In this document: in pieces, positions 8,238-17,889 of the stretch
Position numbering within the stretch: position 1 is the stretch's first letter
How the letters are laid out: each line of letters opens with the position of its first letter
Assembly: GCA_963846005.1 (NCBI GenBank)
Contig: CAWJUH010000001.1
Span: 1,178,001 to 1,242,000, forward strand
Direction: 5' to 3'
DNA length: 64,000 nt
Source: CAVSUR01 sp963846005
GTDB lineage: Bacteria; Actinomycetota; Actinomycetes; Streptosporangiales; Streptosporangiaceae
The notes under the pieces: model-generated
The model's input: only the letters and a program-made list of their open reading frames with translations
Databases searched by the model: none
Told to the model about the DNA's origin: nothing
Program-made: the position numbers and the translations under genes

Positions 8238-8277
8238 TCGCCTTCATTTCCGCAACAAGCCAGGAAGGAACGAGCCC

Positions 8278-9546
8278 ATGGCCGATCCGATCGACGGTCT
8301 GTCGTACACCGAGATCACGTTCGGCGCGGCCGGCCAGCTGCTGGACGACGGCGGCCTGGCCGCCGCGGCCGGCGCGGCCGGCGTCACCGACGTGTTCTTC
8401 TTCTCGCACGGCTGGAACAACAGCACCGACTCGGCGCGCAGCCTCTACCAGGGGATGTTCGGCCTGCTGGCCGGCCAGCTCGGCGCCCGCAAGAGCCGGG
8501 CCGCCGCGGCCGGGATCTTCTGGCCGTCGCTGCTGTTCCCCGCCGACGACCCGACCGCGCCGCCGCCCGCCCCGCCGCCCGGGCAGGAAGGGGCGGCGCT
8601 GGCCGCCGCGCTCACCCCGGCCTTCCCCGGCCAGGGCGCCAGCCTGGCCCGGCTGGGCACGCTGCTCGACCAGCGCCCGCAGGACCCGGCCGCGCTGGCG
8701 CAGTTCCACCAGCTCGCCGCCGGCCTGGTCACCACGCCCAATCCGGGCGGCCCGGAGGACGCCGGCGAGGCCGCGGCCGCCACCGGGCCCACCGGCGCGG
8801 TGCTCGGCCACTTCGCGGCGATGGACAAGTCCGCGCCGGGCGCCGCCGAGGGCATCGGCAATCCGTTCTCGGCGCTGTGGGACGGGGCGAAGGAGGTGCT
8901 GCGGACGCTGAGCTACTACGAGATGAAGAACCGGGCCGGGGTAGTCGGCCAGCAGGGCCTCGGCCCGCTGCTCGGCGGGCTGGCCGCGGCCGCGGGCCGG
9001 CCGCTGCGGATCCACCTGATCGGGCACAGCTTCGGCGCCCGGCTGGTGTCGTTCGCGCTCGCCGGGCTGCCCGCGGCGGCTGCCGGGCCGGCCAGCCCGG
9101 TGCACTCGCTGTTCCTGATCCAGGGCGCGTTCTCGCACTTCACTTTCGCCCAGCCGATGCCGATCGACGCCGCGCGCAGCGGCTTCCTGGCCGCCGACCT
9201 GAGCCGGGTGAACGGCCCGCTGCTGGCCACGTTCAGCGCCGCCGACCGGGCGGTCGGCTGGTGGTACCCGGCGGCCAGCATGCTCAGCCACTCCGACAGC
9301 GAGTCCGCCGACGACCTGATGTACCAGTGGGGCGGCATGGGCCACGACGGCTACCAGCAGGGCGGGGCGGCGGACGCGGTGCTCGGCCCGCCCGGCACGG
9401 AATACGGCTTCGCCGCGGGCCGGTGCTACCGGCTGGACGCCAATGGCGTGATCAAGGCCGACCTGTCGCCGTTCTCCGGCGCGCACAGCGACATCCAGCA
9501 CGCCGAGGTGGCCTGGGCCGCGGTCGCCGCGGCCGGCCTCGGCTGA
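8278..9546 (+). CDS. Alpha/beta-fold serine hydrolase, partner of the S8 peptidase
   Basis: 422 residues from ATG at 8278, with GGAAGG about 10 bases upstream. An early strand VFFFSHGWNN (about 40-50) forms the oxyanion-hole region and LIGHSFGARLVS (about 246-257) holds the nucleophile Ser. The sequence around HSDIQHAEVAW near the C-terminus could provide the catalytic His. A Pro/Ala-rich insertion lies between residues 85 and 105. No signal peptide is present. It lies 40 bp after the peptidase gene on the same strand, so the two are likely one operon. Substrate is unknown; lipid, ester or peptide are all possible. Confidence 0.75.
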   Translation: MADPIDGLSYTEITFGAAGQLLDDGGLAAAAGAAGVTDVFFFSHGWNNSTDSARSLYQGMFGLLAGQLGARKSRAAAAGIFWPSLLFPADDPTAPPPAPPPGQEGAALAAALTPAFPGQGASLARLGTLLDQRPQDPAALAQFHQLAAGLVTTPNPGGPEDAGEAAAATGPTGAVLGHFAAMDKSAPGAAEGIGNPFSALWDGAKEVLRTLSYYEMKNRAGVVGQQGLGPLLGGLAAAAGRPLRIHLIGHSFGARLVSFALAGLPAAAAGPASPVHSLFLIQGAFSHFTFAQPMPIDAARSGFLAADLSRVNGPLLATFSAADRAVGWWYPAASMLSHSDSESADDLMYQWGGMGHDGYQQGGAADAVLGPPGTEYGFAAGRCYRLDANGVIKADLSPFSGAHSDIQHAEVAWAAVAAAGLG

Positions 9547-9621
9547 CCTGCCGCGGGCTGGCGGGCTGGCACCCCGCGCGTGCTGACGCCCGGCGCGGGC
9601 CGACGCCCCGGCGCGGAGGGG

Positions 9622-10227
9622 TCAGCCCGGCCCGGCGTACAGCGCGCGCTTGCTGATGTACTGGACGATCCCGTCCGGGACCAGGTACCAGATCGGCTCG
9701 CCGGCCCGGACCCGGTCCCGGCACTCGGTCGAGGAGATGGCGAGGGCCGGGATCTCGATCAGGCTGACCCGCGCGTCGGGCAGCCCGGCGTCGGTCAGCC
9801 GGTGCCCGGGCCGGGTGCAGCCGACGAAGTGGGCCAGCGTGAACAGCTCCTCGGCGTCCCGCCAGGAGATGATCTGGGCCAGCGCGTCCGCGCCGGTGAT
9901 GAAGAAGAACTCGGCGCCCGGCCGCTGGGCGTGCAGGTCGCGCAGCGTGTCGATGGTGAAGGTCTCCCCCGGCCGGTCGATGTCGACCCGGCTGACCGAG
10001 AACCGCGGGTTGGACGCGGTGGCGATCACCGTCATCAGGTAGCGCTCCTCGGCCGCCGACACCTCCCGCCCGGCCTTCTGCCACGGATGCCCGGTCGGCA
10101 CGAACAGCACCTCGTCCAGCGCCAGGTCGTGCGCGACCTCGCTGGCCGCCACCAGGTGACCGTTGTGGATCGGGTCGAAGGTGCCGCCCATCACCCCGAT
10201 CCGCTTGCCCGGGCCGGGCGACGTCAC
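9622..10227 (-). CDS. nadD: Nicotinate-nucleotide adenylyltransferase
   Basis: 201 residues from GTG at 10227. Contains the nucleotidyltransferase motif GGTFDPIHNGH (about 14-24) and the ISSTECRDRV motif near residues 165-175, both needed for ATP binding. It makes nicotinic acid adenine dinucleotide from nicotinate mononucleotide in NAD synthesis. It starts nine bases after the stop of an SDR gene, so the two are probably co-transcribed. The expected neighbour rsfS lies 3.2 kb downstream, beyond the peptidase/hydrolase pair. Confidence 0.95.
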   Translation of the reverse strand: MTSPGPGKRIGVMGGTFDPIHNGHLVAASEVAHDLALDEVLFVPTGHPWQKAGREVSAAEERYLMTVIATASNPRFSVSRVDIDRPGETFTIDTLRDLHAQRPGAEFFFITGADALAQIISWRDAEELFTLAHFVGCTRPGHRLTDAGLPDARVSLIEIPALAISSTECRDRVRAGEPIWYLVPDGIVQYISKRALYAGPG

Positions 10228-10236
10228 CGGGTGCGC

Positions 10237-11178
10237 CTAGATCGCATAGCTGACCCCGGTGAGCTTCTCCGACTCGCTCCACAGCCGGTGCGCCGCCCCG
10301 GCGTCGTGCGACCGGGCGCTGGAGCGCACCTTGACCGGCGGCCCGGTCATGCCCAGCCGCCCGGACGGGCCGTAGTAGTCGCCGCTGGCGGCCGCCGGGT
10401 CGGTGGCGGCCCGCAGCGTGGGCAGCGCGCCGGCCCGCGCGTCCTGCACCCACCACGACGTGAGCGGGCCCAGCCGGGGCGACATGAGCGGCCCGGACAG
10501 CGACGGCATGAACCGGGTCAGCTCGGTGCGCGCGGTGCCCGGGTGCGCGGCGACCGAGAGCACCGGCACCGACGCGGCGGCGAGCCGCCGCTCCAGCTCG
10601 TAGCAGAACAGCAAGTTGGCCAGCTTGGACTGGCCGTAGGCGGGCCATCGCCGGTAGCCGCGGGAGAAATCCAGGTCGTCGAAGCGGATCCGGCCCGCCT
10701 TGTGCCCGTTGCTGCTGACCGTGACGACCCGCGCGCCGGCGGCCCGCAGCAGGGCGGGCAGCACCAGCCCGGTGAGCGCGAAGTGGCCCAGGTGGTTGAC
10801 GCCGAACTGCAGCTCGAAGCCGTCCTGCGTGAGCCCGTACGGCGGCGCCATCACCCCGGCGTTGTTGATCAGCAGGTCCAGCCGGCCGAACCGGGAGGTG
10901 AGCTCGGCGGCGGCGGCGCGTACCGAGTCCAGTGAGCCGAGATCCAGCAGCACCGTCTGCACCCGGTCCCCGGGCAGGCCGGTCCCGAGCTCGCCGGCCG
11001 CGGCCTCGGCCCGGCCGGCATCCCGGCAGGCCAGCACCACGGTCGCGCCGTGCGCGGCCAGCACCCGGGCGGCTTCCTTGCCGATGCCGGAGTTGGCGCC
11101 GGTGATGACCGCGACGCGGCCGGACTGGTCGCCGGCGTCCGCCTCGGTCCAGTCGCCGCCCGCGCGGGTCTTGCTCAT
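10237..11178 (-). CDS. Short-chain dehydrogenase/reductase
   Basis: 313 residues from ATG at 11178. Rossmann motif TGANSGIG (about 27-34), NNAG (about 105-108), catalytic Ser in VVTVSSNG and the Tyr-Lys pair in YGQSK (about 184-188). The arrangement (long C-terminal part, an Arg soon after the glycine motif) fits the retinol-dehydrogenase/WW-oxidoreductase-like SDR group, often NADP-linked. The substrate is unknown. It lies between nadD and a PaaK-like ligase on the same strand. Confidence 0.88.
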   Translation of the reverse strand: MSKTRAGGDWTEADAGDQSGRVAVITGANSGIGKEAARVLAAHGATVVLACRDAGRAEAAAGELGTGLPGDRVQTVLLDLGSLDSVRAAAAELTSRFGRLDLLINNAGVMAPPYGLTQDGFELQFGVNHLGHFALTGLVLPALLRAAGARVVTVSSNGHKAGRIRFDDLDFSRGYRRWPAYGQSKLANLLFCYELERRLAAASVPVLSVAAHPGTARTELTRFMPSLSGPLMSPRLGPLTSWWVQDARAGALPTLRAATDPAAASGDYYGPSGRLGMTGPPVKVRSSARSHDAGAAHRLWSESEKLTGVSYAI

Positions 11179-11242
11179 CCGGCCGCCTCCTGCTCACCAG
11201 CCCGCCGCGGGCCGTCCCCGGTCTGTGCACCGCCGGGCGTGA

Positions 11243-12580
11243 TCAATCAATACCAGCCAGCGGCGGCTCGCCGCCGGTCCAGCGCACGATCCGCTTGGCC
11301 TTGCCGACCTCGGTGCGCGGCACGGTGCCCGGCGGCACCAGCCGCACCTGCACGGTCAGCCCGAGCGCCCGGGCCAGCCTGGCCTGCAGCTCGTCCGCCA
11401 GCGGCAGCGTGAACTGCCAGCCGGACCTGACCTCGCAGCAGGCGATCAGCTGCCGCTGCGCGGCCCGCTCGTCCACCACCAGCAGGTAGTCCAGGGCCAG
11501 CCCGTCCTCGCCCAGCAGCACCCGCTCGATCTCGCTGGGATAGACGTTCACGCCCCTGATCACCAGCATGTCATCGATCCGGCCGGTGATCTTGCTCATC
11601 TTGACCAGGGTCCGGCCGCACTCGCAGGTGCCGCGGCGCAGCGCGGCCACGTCCCCGGTCCGGTAGCGCAGCAGCGGCAGCGCCTCCTTGGTCACGGTGG
11701 TGAAGACCAGCTCGCCCTCGGCCCCGTCTTCGGCCGGCTGGCCGGTCGCCGGGTCCAGCGTCTCGACCAGGAAGTGGTCCTCGTTGACGTGCAGCCCGTC
11801 GGCGGCGGCCGCGCACTCGCTGGCCACGCCGGGGCCGATGATCTCCGACAGCCCGTAGATGTCCAGCGCGCGCAGCCCGAGCAGCTCGTTCAGCCGGGCC
11901 CGCATCTGCTCGGTCCACGGCTCGGCGCCGAAGATCCCCGCGCGCAGGCTCAGCCCGCGGCCCGGCGTCACGCCTGCCGCCGCGAGCGCCTCGCCGATCC
12001 GGATCGCGTACGACGGGGTGCAGGTGAGGATGTCGGGCCGCAGGTCGGTGATCAGCGTGACCTGCCGGCCGGTCATGCCGCCCGACGTCGGCACCACGGT
12101 CGCGCCCAGCTCGATCGCGCCCTGGTGGATGCCGATGCCGCCGGTGAACAGGCCGTAGCCGTAGGCGTTGTGCACGATGCTGTCCGCGGTCGCGCCGGCC
12201 GCGGCGAGCGCCCGGGCGCACATCCGGGCCCACAGCTTCAGGTCGCCGCGGGTATAGCTGACCAGGGTCGGCTTGCCGCCGGTCCCGCTGGACCCGTGCA
12301 CCGCCACGACTTGCGAGCGGTCCACGGCCAGCAGCCCGAACGGGTAGGACTCCCACAGGTCGCGCTTGGTGGTCACCGGCAGCCGGGCCAGGTCGGCCAG
12401 CGTCACGTCGGCGCCCGCGCTGATCCCGGCTTCCTTCAGCCGCTGGCCCTGCACGCCGCCGGCCGCCAGCAGCCGGCCGACCAGGCCCTGCAGCCGCTCC
12501 GCCTGCAGCGCCGCGAGCGGCTCGTCGGGCATCGCCTCCGCGTCGGGCTCGAACATGGGCGCTGCGGGCTGAGCTGCCAT
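11243..12580 (-). CDS. Phenylacetate-CoA ligase-like AMP-forming enzyme
   Basis: 445 residues from ATG at 12580. Signature motifs of the adenylate-forming superfamily are visible: HGSSGTGGKPT (phosphate loop), YGLSEIIGPGV (A5), YRTGDVA (A7) and the hinge region KITGRIDDMLVIRGVNVYPSEIE, with the C-terminal Lys in VGKAKRIVR. The spacing and the small C-terminal domain match PaaK-type aryl-CoA ligases. No phenylacetate-catabolism genes (paaABCDE) are adjacent, so the acid substrate could be another aromatic acid. Divergent from the M48 protease gene. Confidence 0.85.
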   Translation of the reverse strand: MAAQPAAPMFEPDAEAMPDEPLAALQAERLQGLVGRLLAAGGVQGQRLKEAGISAGADVTLADLARLPVTTKRDLWESYPFGLLAVDRSQVVAVHGSSGTGGKPTLVSYTRGDLKLWARMCARALAAAGATADSIVHNAYGYGLFTGGIGIHQGAIELGATVVPTSGGMTGRQVTLITDLRPDILTCTPSYAIRIGEALAAAGVTPGRGLSLRAGIFGAEPWTEQMRARLNELLGLRALDIYGLSEIIGPGVASECAAAADGLHVNEDHFLVETLDPATGQPAEDGAEGELVFTTVTKEALPLLRYRTGDVAALRRGTCECGRTLVKMSKITGRIDDMLVIRGVNVYPSEIERVLLGEDGLALDYLLVVDERAAQRQLIACCEVRSGWQFTLPLADELQARLARALGLTVQVRLVPPGTVPRTEVGKAKRIVRWTGGEPPLAGID

Positions 12581-12617
12581 GGACCGACCTCCGGCTGGCG
12601 GGACCTACGATGCTTGC

Positions 12618-13667
12618 ATGACCACTGTGCCCGACCGCTCCCGGGTGCGTCTCCCCGGTATCAGCTCACGTGCTTACGAGCACCCCGCCGACCGCTCTGC
12701 GCTGTCCGCGCTGCGCAAGCTCACCGGCTTCGACACGATCCTGAAGAACCTGGCCGGCCTGTTCAACGACCGGGCGCTGCGGCTGGTGTTCCTGTCCAGC
12801 GCGGTGCGGGCCTCGGAGGAGCAGTTCCCCGACCTGTACCGCATGATGCTCGACGGCTGCTACATCCTCGACCTGCCGCAGGTCCCCGAGCTGTACATCA
12901 GCCAGAACCCGCTGGTCAACGCGATGGCGATCGGCACCAGCAAGCCGTTCATCGTGATCAACACCGGCATGGTCGACCTGATGGACGCCGAGGAGATCAG
13001 GTTCGTCATCGGGCACGAGCTCGGGCACGTGCTGTCCGGCCACGCGGTGTACCGGACCATGCTGTACTACCTGATCAACCTGGCCACCCGGCTGGCGCTT
13101 GTGCCGTTCGCCTGGATCGGGCTGAAGTCCGTGATCTGGGCCCTGGAGGAGTGGTACCGCAAGTCCGAGCTGTCCAGCGACCGGGCCGGGCTGCTGGCCG
13201 GCCAGGACCTGGAGGCGGGCCGCCGGTCGCTGATGAAGCTGGCGGGCGGGTCGCGGCTGGCCGAGTTCAGCCACGACGCGTTCCTGCGCCAGGCGCAGGA
13301 GTACGACGCGGTGCCCGACGTGCGCGAGAGCCTGCTCAAGCTGCTCCAGCTGCAGGGCACCACGCACCCGTTCGCGGTGGTCAGGTTCGCCGAGCTGGAC
13401 CGGTGGGCGCGCGAGGGCGAGTACCGCGACATCCTGGAGGGCCGCTACCCGCGGCGCGAGGACGACCCGGATGCCTCGGTGGGCGACGAGTTCCGCTCGG
13501 CCGCCAAGTCCTACCAGGACTCCTGGAACCGCAGCGCCGACCCGCTGATCGGCGCGGTGCGCGGCGTGGCCGGGACCGCGATGGACGCCAGCACCCGGCT
13601 GATGGGCCGGTTCGGCGGCCGCCGCGACGACGACGACAGCGGCGGCGGCAGCAGCAGCAGCAACTGA
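12618..13667 (+). CDS. M48-family zinc metalloprotease (HtpX/Ste24-like)
   Basis: 349 residues from ATG at 12618. The zinc motif HELGHVLSGH is at about residues 134-143, and the third ligand is probably the Glu in WYRKSELSSDRAG (about 185). One hydrophobic stretch right after the motif (YYLINLATRLALVPFAWIG) may sit in the membrane. The C-terminus is an acidic, Ser-rich tail (DDDDSGGGSSSS). Genes of this type are common in actinomycetes as M48 family peptidases; the substrate is not known. Confidence 0.88.
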   Translation: MTTVPDRSRVRLPGISSRAYEHPADRSALSALRKLTGFDTILKNLAGLFNDRALRLVFLSSAVRASEEQFPDLYRMMLDGCYILDLPQVPELYISQNPLVNAMAIGTSKPFIVINTGMVDLMDAEEIRFVIGHELGHVLSGHAVYRTMLYYLINLATRLALVPFAWIGLKSVIWALEEWYRKSELSSDRAGLLAGQDLEAGRRSLMKLAGGSRLAEFSHDAFLRQAQEYDAVPDVRESLLKLLQLQGTTHPFAVVRFAELDRWAREGEYRDILEGRYPRREDDPDASVGDEFRSAAKSYQDSWNRSADPLIGAVRGVAGTAMDASTRLMGRFGGRRDDDDSGGGSSSSN

Positions 13668-13686
13668 TTCCGGCCTGCCGGGGCGT

Positions 13687-15980
13687 TCAGGCCGCGTCGG
13701 CCGGCCGGGACGCCGCCAGGCCGGACAGCACCGGCGGCAGCGGCCCGGCGTGCACCACGCCGAGCCGCTGGGTGGCCCGGGTCAGCGCCACGTACAGGTC
13801 GGACAGGCCGCGCGGTGACTCGGCGGCGATCTCGCCCGGCTCGGCGATCAGCACGACGTCGAACTCCAGGCCCTTGGCCTGGTGCACGCTGAGCACCACC
13901 ACCGGGCTCTCCAGGTCGGGCTCGTCGCCGAGCGCCGTGCCCGGCAGCTCGGCGCGGACCGCGGCGCCGAGCCCGGCCAGCCGGCCCTCGGGCACGATCA
14001 CCGCGGTCTTGCCGCCGGCCGCCAGTTCCGCGCCGCGGCGCGCCGCGGCGGCCACCGCCGCCGCCAGCCGGTCCGCGGGCACCTGCTCGCGCCACGGCGC
14101 CCAGCCCGACTCGCGGACCGAGCGGGGCGGCTCCAGCGCCGGGTCGATCACGGCCAGCACGTCCGCCGCGACCGCCATGATCTCCGCCGGGGTCCGGTAG
14201 TTGATCGTCAGCGGGGCCAGCCGCCACCGGTCCCCCACGTGCGGGCCGAGCGCGGCCGGCCACGAGCCCGCCCCGGCCAGGTCGCCGGTCTGCGCCGTGT
14301 CGCCGACGATCGTCATCGACCTGACCGGGCAGCGGCGCATCAGCATCCGCCACGCCATCGGCGACAGCTCCTGCGCCTCGTCCACGATCACGTGGCCGAA
14401 CGTCCAGGTCCGGTCGGCGGCGGCCCGCTCGGCGGCGGTCAGCCCCAGCTCCTCGTCCTGCCGGGCGGCGAGCCGGGTGGCGTCGACCAGGTCGGCGCCC
14501 AGCAGGACTTCCTCGTCGTCGTCGGTGTCGCGGGCCATGATGTCCAGCACGCCCTGGGCGTACGCCTCGCGCCGCCTGCGCTCGCGCTCGCGGCGGCGCC
14601 GCTCCGCCCGGTCGTCCTCGCCGAGCAGCTCGGCGGCCTCGTCCAGCAGCGGCACGTCGGCCGGGGTCCACGGCGCGTCCGGGGCGCGCAGCAGCGCGGC
14701 CCGCTCGGCGCCGGTCAGCTGCGGCGCCGCCGCGGCCAGCCGGTCCGCCGAGGACAGCAGCCCGGCCACCAGCTGCTGCGGCGTGACCGGCGGCCACAGC
14801 CGGTTGATGGCCTCCCGCACTCCGGGGTCGGCGGCCAGCTCGCGCCGCAGGTCGTCGACCTCGTCCGCGCCGAGCAGGTTGCCGCCGCCGAGCACGTCCG
14901 CGCCGAGCTGGCCGGCGGCGGCCCGGGTCAGCGCGGCGATGATCTCCTGGGCGAAGATCTGCCGGGCCTGGTTGTGCGGCCGCCGGGACCGCCGGGCCCG
15001 CTCCCGGGCCCGGCTGACCGTGCCCCGGGGCAGCCGCAGCAGCTGCCGGTCGACGGTGACCTCCAGCCCGCCCGCGGGCACCCGCTGGCGACCGCGCACC
15101 GCGGCCGAGATCACCTCGGCCATCTGCGGGCGGCCCTTGATCTCGGCCGTCTGCGGCGGCTCGGCGGCGGTGGCGGTGACGCCGGGGAACAGGCCGCCGA
15201 CGGTGGACAGCAGCACGCTGGTCTCGCCCAGCGAGGGCAGCACCTGGCCGATGTAGCGCAGGAACGTGGCGTTCGGGCCGACCACCAGCACGCCGCGCTT
15301 CTCCAGCTGGCGGCGGTGGGTGTACAGCAGGTAGGCGGCCCGGTGCAGCGCGACGGCGGTCTTGCCGGTGCCCGGCCCGCCCTGCACGACCAGCACGCCG
15401 GGCAGCGGGGCGCGGATGATCGCGTCCTGCTCGGCCTGGATGGTCTCGACGATGTCGCTCATCCGCCCGGTCCGGCTGGCGCTGAGCGCGGCCAGCAGCG
15501 CCGACTCGCCGGTCAGCCCGTCGTGCCCGGACGGGTCGGCGACGGCCAGGTCGAGCACCTCGTCGTCCAGGCTGAGCACCGTGCGGCTGCGGGTCTTGAT
15601 GTGCCGCCGGACCCTGACGCCGTCCGGCGCGGCCGCGGTCGCGAGATAGAACGGCCGGGCCGCGTCCGCCCGCCAGTCCATCAGCAGCTGGGGGTAATCA
15701 TCGCCCTCGGCGTGCAGGCCGAGGCGGCCGATGTACCGCAAGGACCCGTCGTCGAATCGAGCCGGCCGAAGCACAGGCCCTGCTCGGCCGCGTCGAACTG
15801 GGCGAGCTGGCGCACGTACAGGTCAAGGAACGCCTCCCGCTCGGTCCGCGCCTGGTGCGTGCCGCCGGACTGGCGCAGCACTCCGGCCAGGTGCCCCGAG
15901 GCCCGCTCGCGCAGGTCGTCGAGCCGGCCGTACAGCACGGAGACGTATTCCTGCTCCCGGCCAATTTCCGGATCCGGCAA
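13687..15980 (-). CDS. HelD-like superfamily 1 helicase (RNA polymerase-associated), frameshifted
   Basis: From TTG at 15980 (AAGGAG five bases upstream; MPDPEIGREQEYVSVLYGRL) the N-terminal helical arm reads to about 15757. There one base is off, and the ORF to 13687 carries the rest. Motifs: Walker A GGPGTGKTA, VIVDEAQELSPMAWRML (motif II), TIVGDTAQTGD (III), INYRTPAEIM (IV), VHQAKGLEFDVV (V) and LYVALTRATQ (VI). The coiled N-terminus, insertion domains and total length (about 765) fit HelD, which removes stalled RNA polymerase and in actinomycetes can protect it against rifamycins. It sits downstream of obg, where proB/proA are often found. Confidence 0.87.
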
Positions 15981-16042
15981 CCGAGCTCCTTGGTCACGAT
16001 CGCGTGAGCTTTCCCGTTCAGGCAACTGAGAACTCCGCACGA

Positions 16043-17407
16043 TCACGGTTCCAGGCGGCGGTCGGAGCCGCGCGGGCCGAGGCCCGCGGTCATCGACACG
16101 GCCGGGTCCCAGTCGAACACCACGGCGTTGTCGTCGTCGCCGATCAGCACCTCCGCGCCGGCCTGCGCGCCGGCCCCCGCCAGGGCCTCCTCCACGCCCA
16201 GCCGTTCCAGCCGGTCGGCCAGGTAGCCCACCGCCTCGTCGTTGGAGAAATCGGTCTGCACGATCCACCGCCGCGGCTTCTCGCCGCGGATCCAGAACCG
16301 GTTCTCCCCCGCGGCCACGACCTCGAAGTCCGGCCCGGCCACCGGCTCGGGCCGCAGCACGATCCGGGTCGGCTCGGCCGGCGGGGCCGCGGCCCGGGCC
16401 GCGGCGATCACGCCGGCCAGCGTGAACGCCAGCTCGCGCAGCCCCTCGGTGGTGGCGGCCGAGACCTCGCAGACGGTCAGCCCGCGGGCGGCCAGCTCCG
16501 GCTCGACCAGCTCGGCCAGCTCGCGGCCGTCCGGGACGTCGATCTTGTTGAGCACCACGATCCGGGGCCGCCCGGCGAGGTCGGCGCCGGTCAGCTCGCC
16601 GTAGGCAGCCAGCTCGGCCTCCAGCGCATCCAGGTCGGATACCGGGTCACGGCCCGGCTCGGCGGTCGCGCAGTCCAGCACGTGCACCAGCACGGTGCAC
16701 CGCTCCACGTGCCGCAGGAAGTCCAGCCCGAGGCCCTTGCCGCGGCTGGCGCCGGGGATCAGCCCCGGCACGTCGGCCACGACGAACTGCACGTCCCCGG
16801 CTTCCACCACGCCCAGGTGCGGGGTGAGCGTGGTGAACGGATAGCCCGCGATCTTCGGGCGGGCCGCGGACAGCGCGGCGATCAGCGACGACTTGCCGGC
16901 GTTGGGGAACCCGACCAGCCCGGCGTCCGCCACGGTCTTCAGCTCCAGCAGCAGCTCGTGCTGCTCGCCGGGCTCGCCGCGCAGCGCGAAGCCCGGCGCC
17001 TTGCGCCGGGCCGAGGCCAGCGCCGCGTTGCCGAGCCCGCCGCGGCCGCCGCGGGCGGCCACGAACCGGGTGCCGGCCCCGGTCAGGTCGGCCATGACCG
17101 CGCCGTCTGCGGCCTTGATCACGGTGCCCTCGGGCACCCCCAAGATCAGGTCCTCGCCGTTGGCGCCGTTGCGGTTCGAGCCGGATCCCGGCTTGGCGTT
17201 GCCCGCCCGCCGCACCGGCCGCCGGTGGAAGCCCAGCAGCGTGCTGGTGCCGGGGTCGACTTCGAAGATCACGTCACCGCCACGGCCGCCGTTGCCGCCG
17301 TCGGGGCCGCCGAGCGGCTTGAACTTCTCCCGGTGCACCGAGGCGCAGCCGTGGCCGCCGTCACCCGCCCGGATGCGCAGCTCCGCCTGGTCCGCGAACT
17401 CCGCCAT
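16043..17407 (-). CDS. obgE: GTPase ObgE/CgtA
   Basis: 454 residues from ATG at 17407. The glycine-rich Obg fold (1-160) shows GGDVIFEVDPGTSTLLGF and FVAARGGRGGLGN. The G domain shows G1 GFPNAGKSSLI, G3 DVPGLI and G4 NKID. The C-terminal OCT domain covers about 340-440, ending in DDNAVVFDWDP. Obg is an essential GTPase in large-subunit assembly and, in Streptomyces, in the onset of sporulation. It follows rplU-rpmA in the usual order but is separated from rpmA by 211 bp that contains an inverted repeat. Confidence 0.97.
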   Translation of the reverse strand: MAEFADQAELRIRAGDGGHGCASVHREKFKPLGGPDGGNGGRGGDVIFEVDPGTSTLLGFHRRPVRRAGNAKPGSGSNRNGANGEDLILGVPEGTVIKAADGAVMADLTGAGTRFVAARGGRGGLGNAALASARRKAPGFALRGEPGEQHELLLELKTVADAGLVGFPNAGKSSLIAALSAARPKIAGYPFTTLTPHLGVVEAGDVQFVVADVPGLIPGASRGKGLGLDFLRHVERCTVLVHVLDCATAEPGRDPVSDLDALEAELAAYGELTGADLAGRPRIVVLNKIDVPDGRELAELVEPELAARGLTVCEVSAATTEGLRELAFTLAGVIAAARAAAPPAEPTRIVLRPEPVAGPDFEVVAAGENRFWIRGEKPRRWIVQTDFSNDEAVGYLADRLERLGVEEALAGAGAQAGAEVLIGDDDNAVVFDWDPAVSMTAGLGPRGSDRRLEP

Positions 17408-17474
17408 CGGCGCGACCTCCCGCTCTCATGATCGCGGCAAACTCTGTCCCGGCCGCCCGGCTCATCCCGAAGGC

Positions 17475-17534
17475 AACCCCGTGAATGTCACGTCCAGGGG
17501 CACCTATGCCCGTCAATGTCACATCCACGGGGTT
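17475..17534. repeat. Inverted repeat with internal direct repeat between obgE and rpmA
   Basis: AACCCCGTG (17475-17483) pairs perfectly with CACGGGGTT (17526-17534), which would close a hairpin. Inside, AATGTCACGTCC and AATGTCACATCC are near-identical direct copies 31 bp apart. The element lies in the 211-bp gap upstream of obgE. It may be a regulatory hairpin, or a small mobile or REP-type sequence. No protein is predicted here. Confidence 0.5.
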
Positions 17535-17618
17535 CACCGGCGAGCGGGCGCTCACACAGCGAATCCGCACCACGGGAACTTGGCCCGGGCGCGGATTCGC
17601 GACTGCGGCTGTGCTGAG

Positions 17619-17888
17619 TCAGCGGGCCCCGGCGGGCTCGGACTCGACCACGCTGACGGCCCGGCGGCCGCGCCGGGTGCCGAACTCGACCCGCCCGGCC
17701 ACGAGCGCGAACAGCGTGTCGTCGCCGCCCCGGCCGACGCCGGTCCCCGGGTGGAAGTGGGTGCCGTGCTGGCGCACGATGATCTCGCCCGCGTTGACGA
17801 CCTGGCCGCCGAACCGCTTGACGCCGAGCCGCTGGGCGCTGGAGTCGCGGCCGTTGCGGCTGGAGGAGGCGCCCTTCTTGTGTGCCAT
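17619..17888 (-). CDS. rpmA: 50S ribosomal protein L27
   Basis: 89 residues from ATG at 17888, beginning MAHKKGASSSRNGRDS with no leader peptide to be cleaved, as in actinobacteria. Contains the family block GVKRFGGQVVNAGEIIVRQ and GRGGDDTLFAL. L27 reaches into the peptidyl-transferase centre. The gene starts one base after the rplU stop. Confidence 0.97.
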   Translation of the reverse strand: MAHKKGASSSRNGRDSSAQRLGVKRFGGQVVNAGEIIVRQHGTHFHPGTGVGRGGDDTLFALVAGRVEFGTRRGRRAVSVVESEPAGAR

Positions 17889-17889
17889 C

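Noticed and set aside
11243..12580. Phenylacetate degradation cluster
   Set aside because: Only a PaaK-like ligase is present; no paaABCDE, paaG or paaZ-like genes are nearby.
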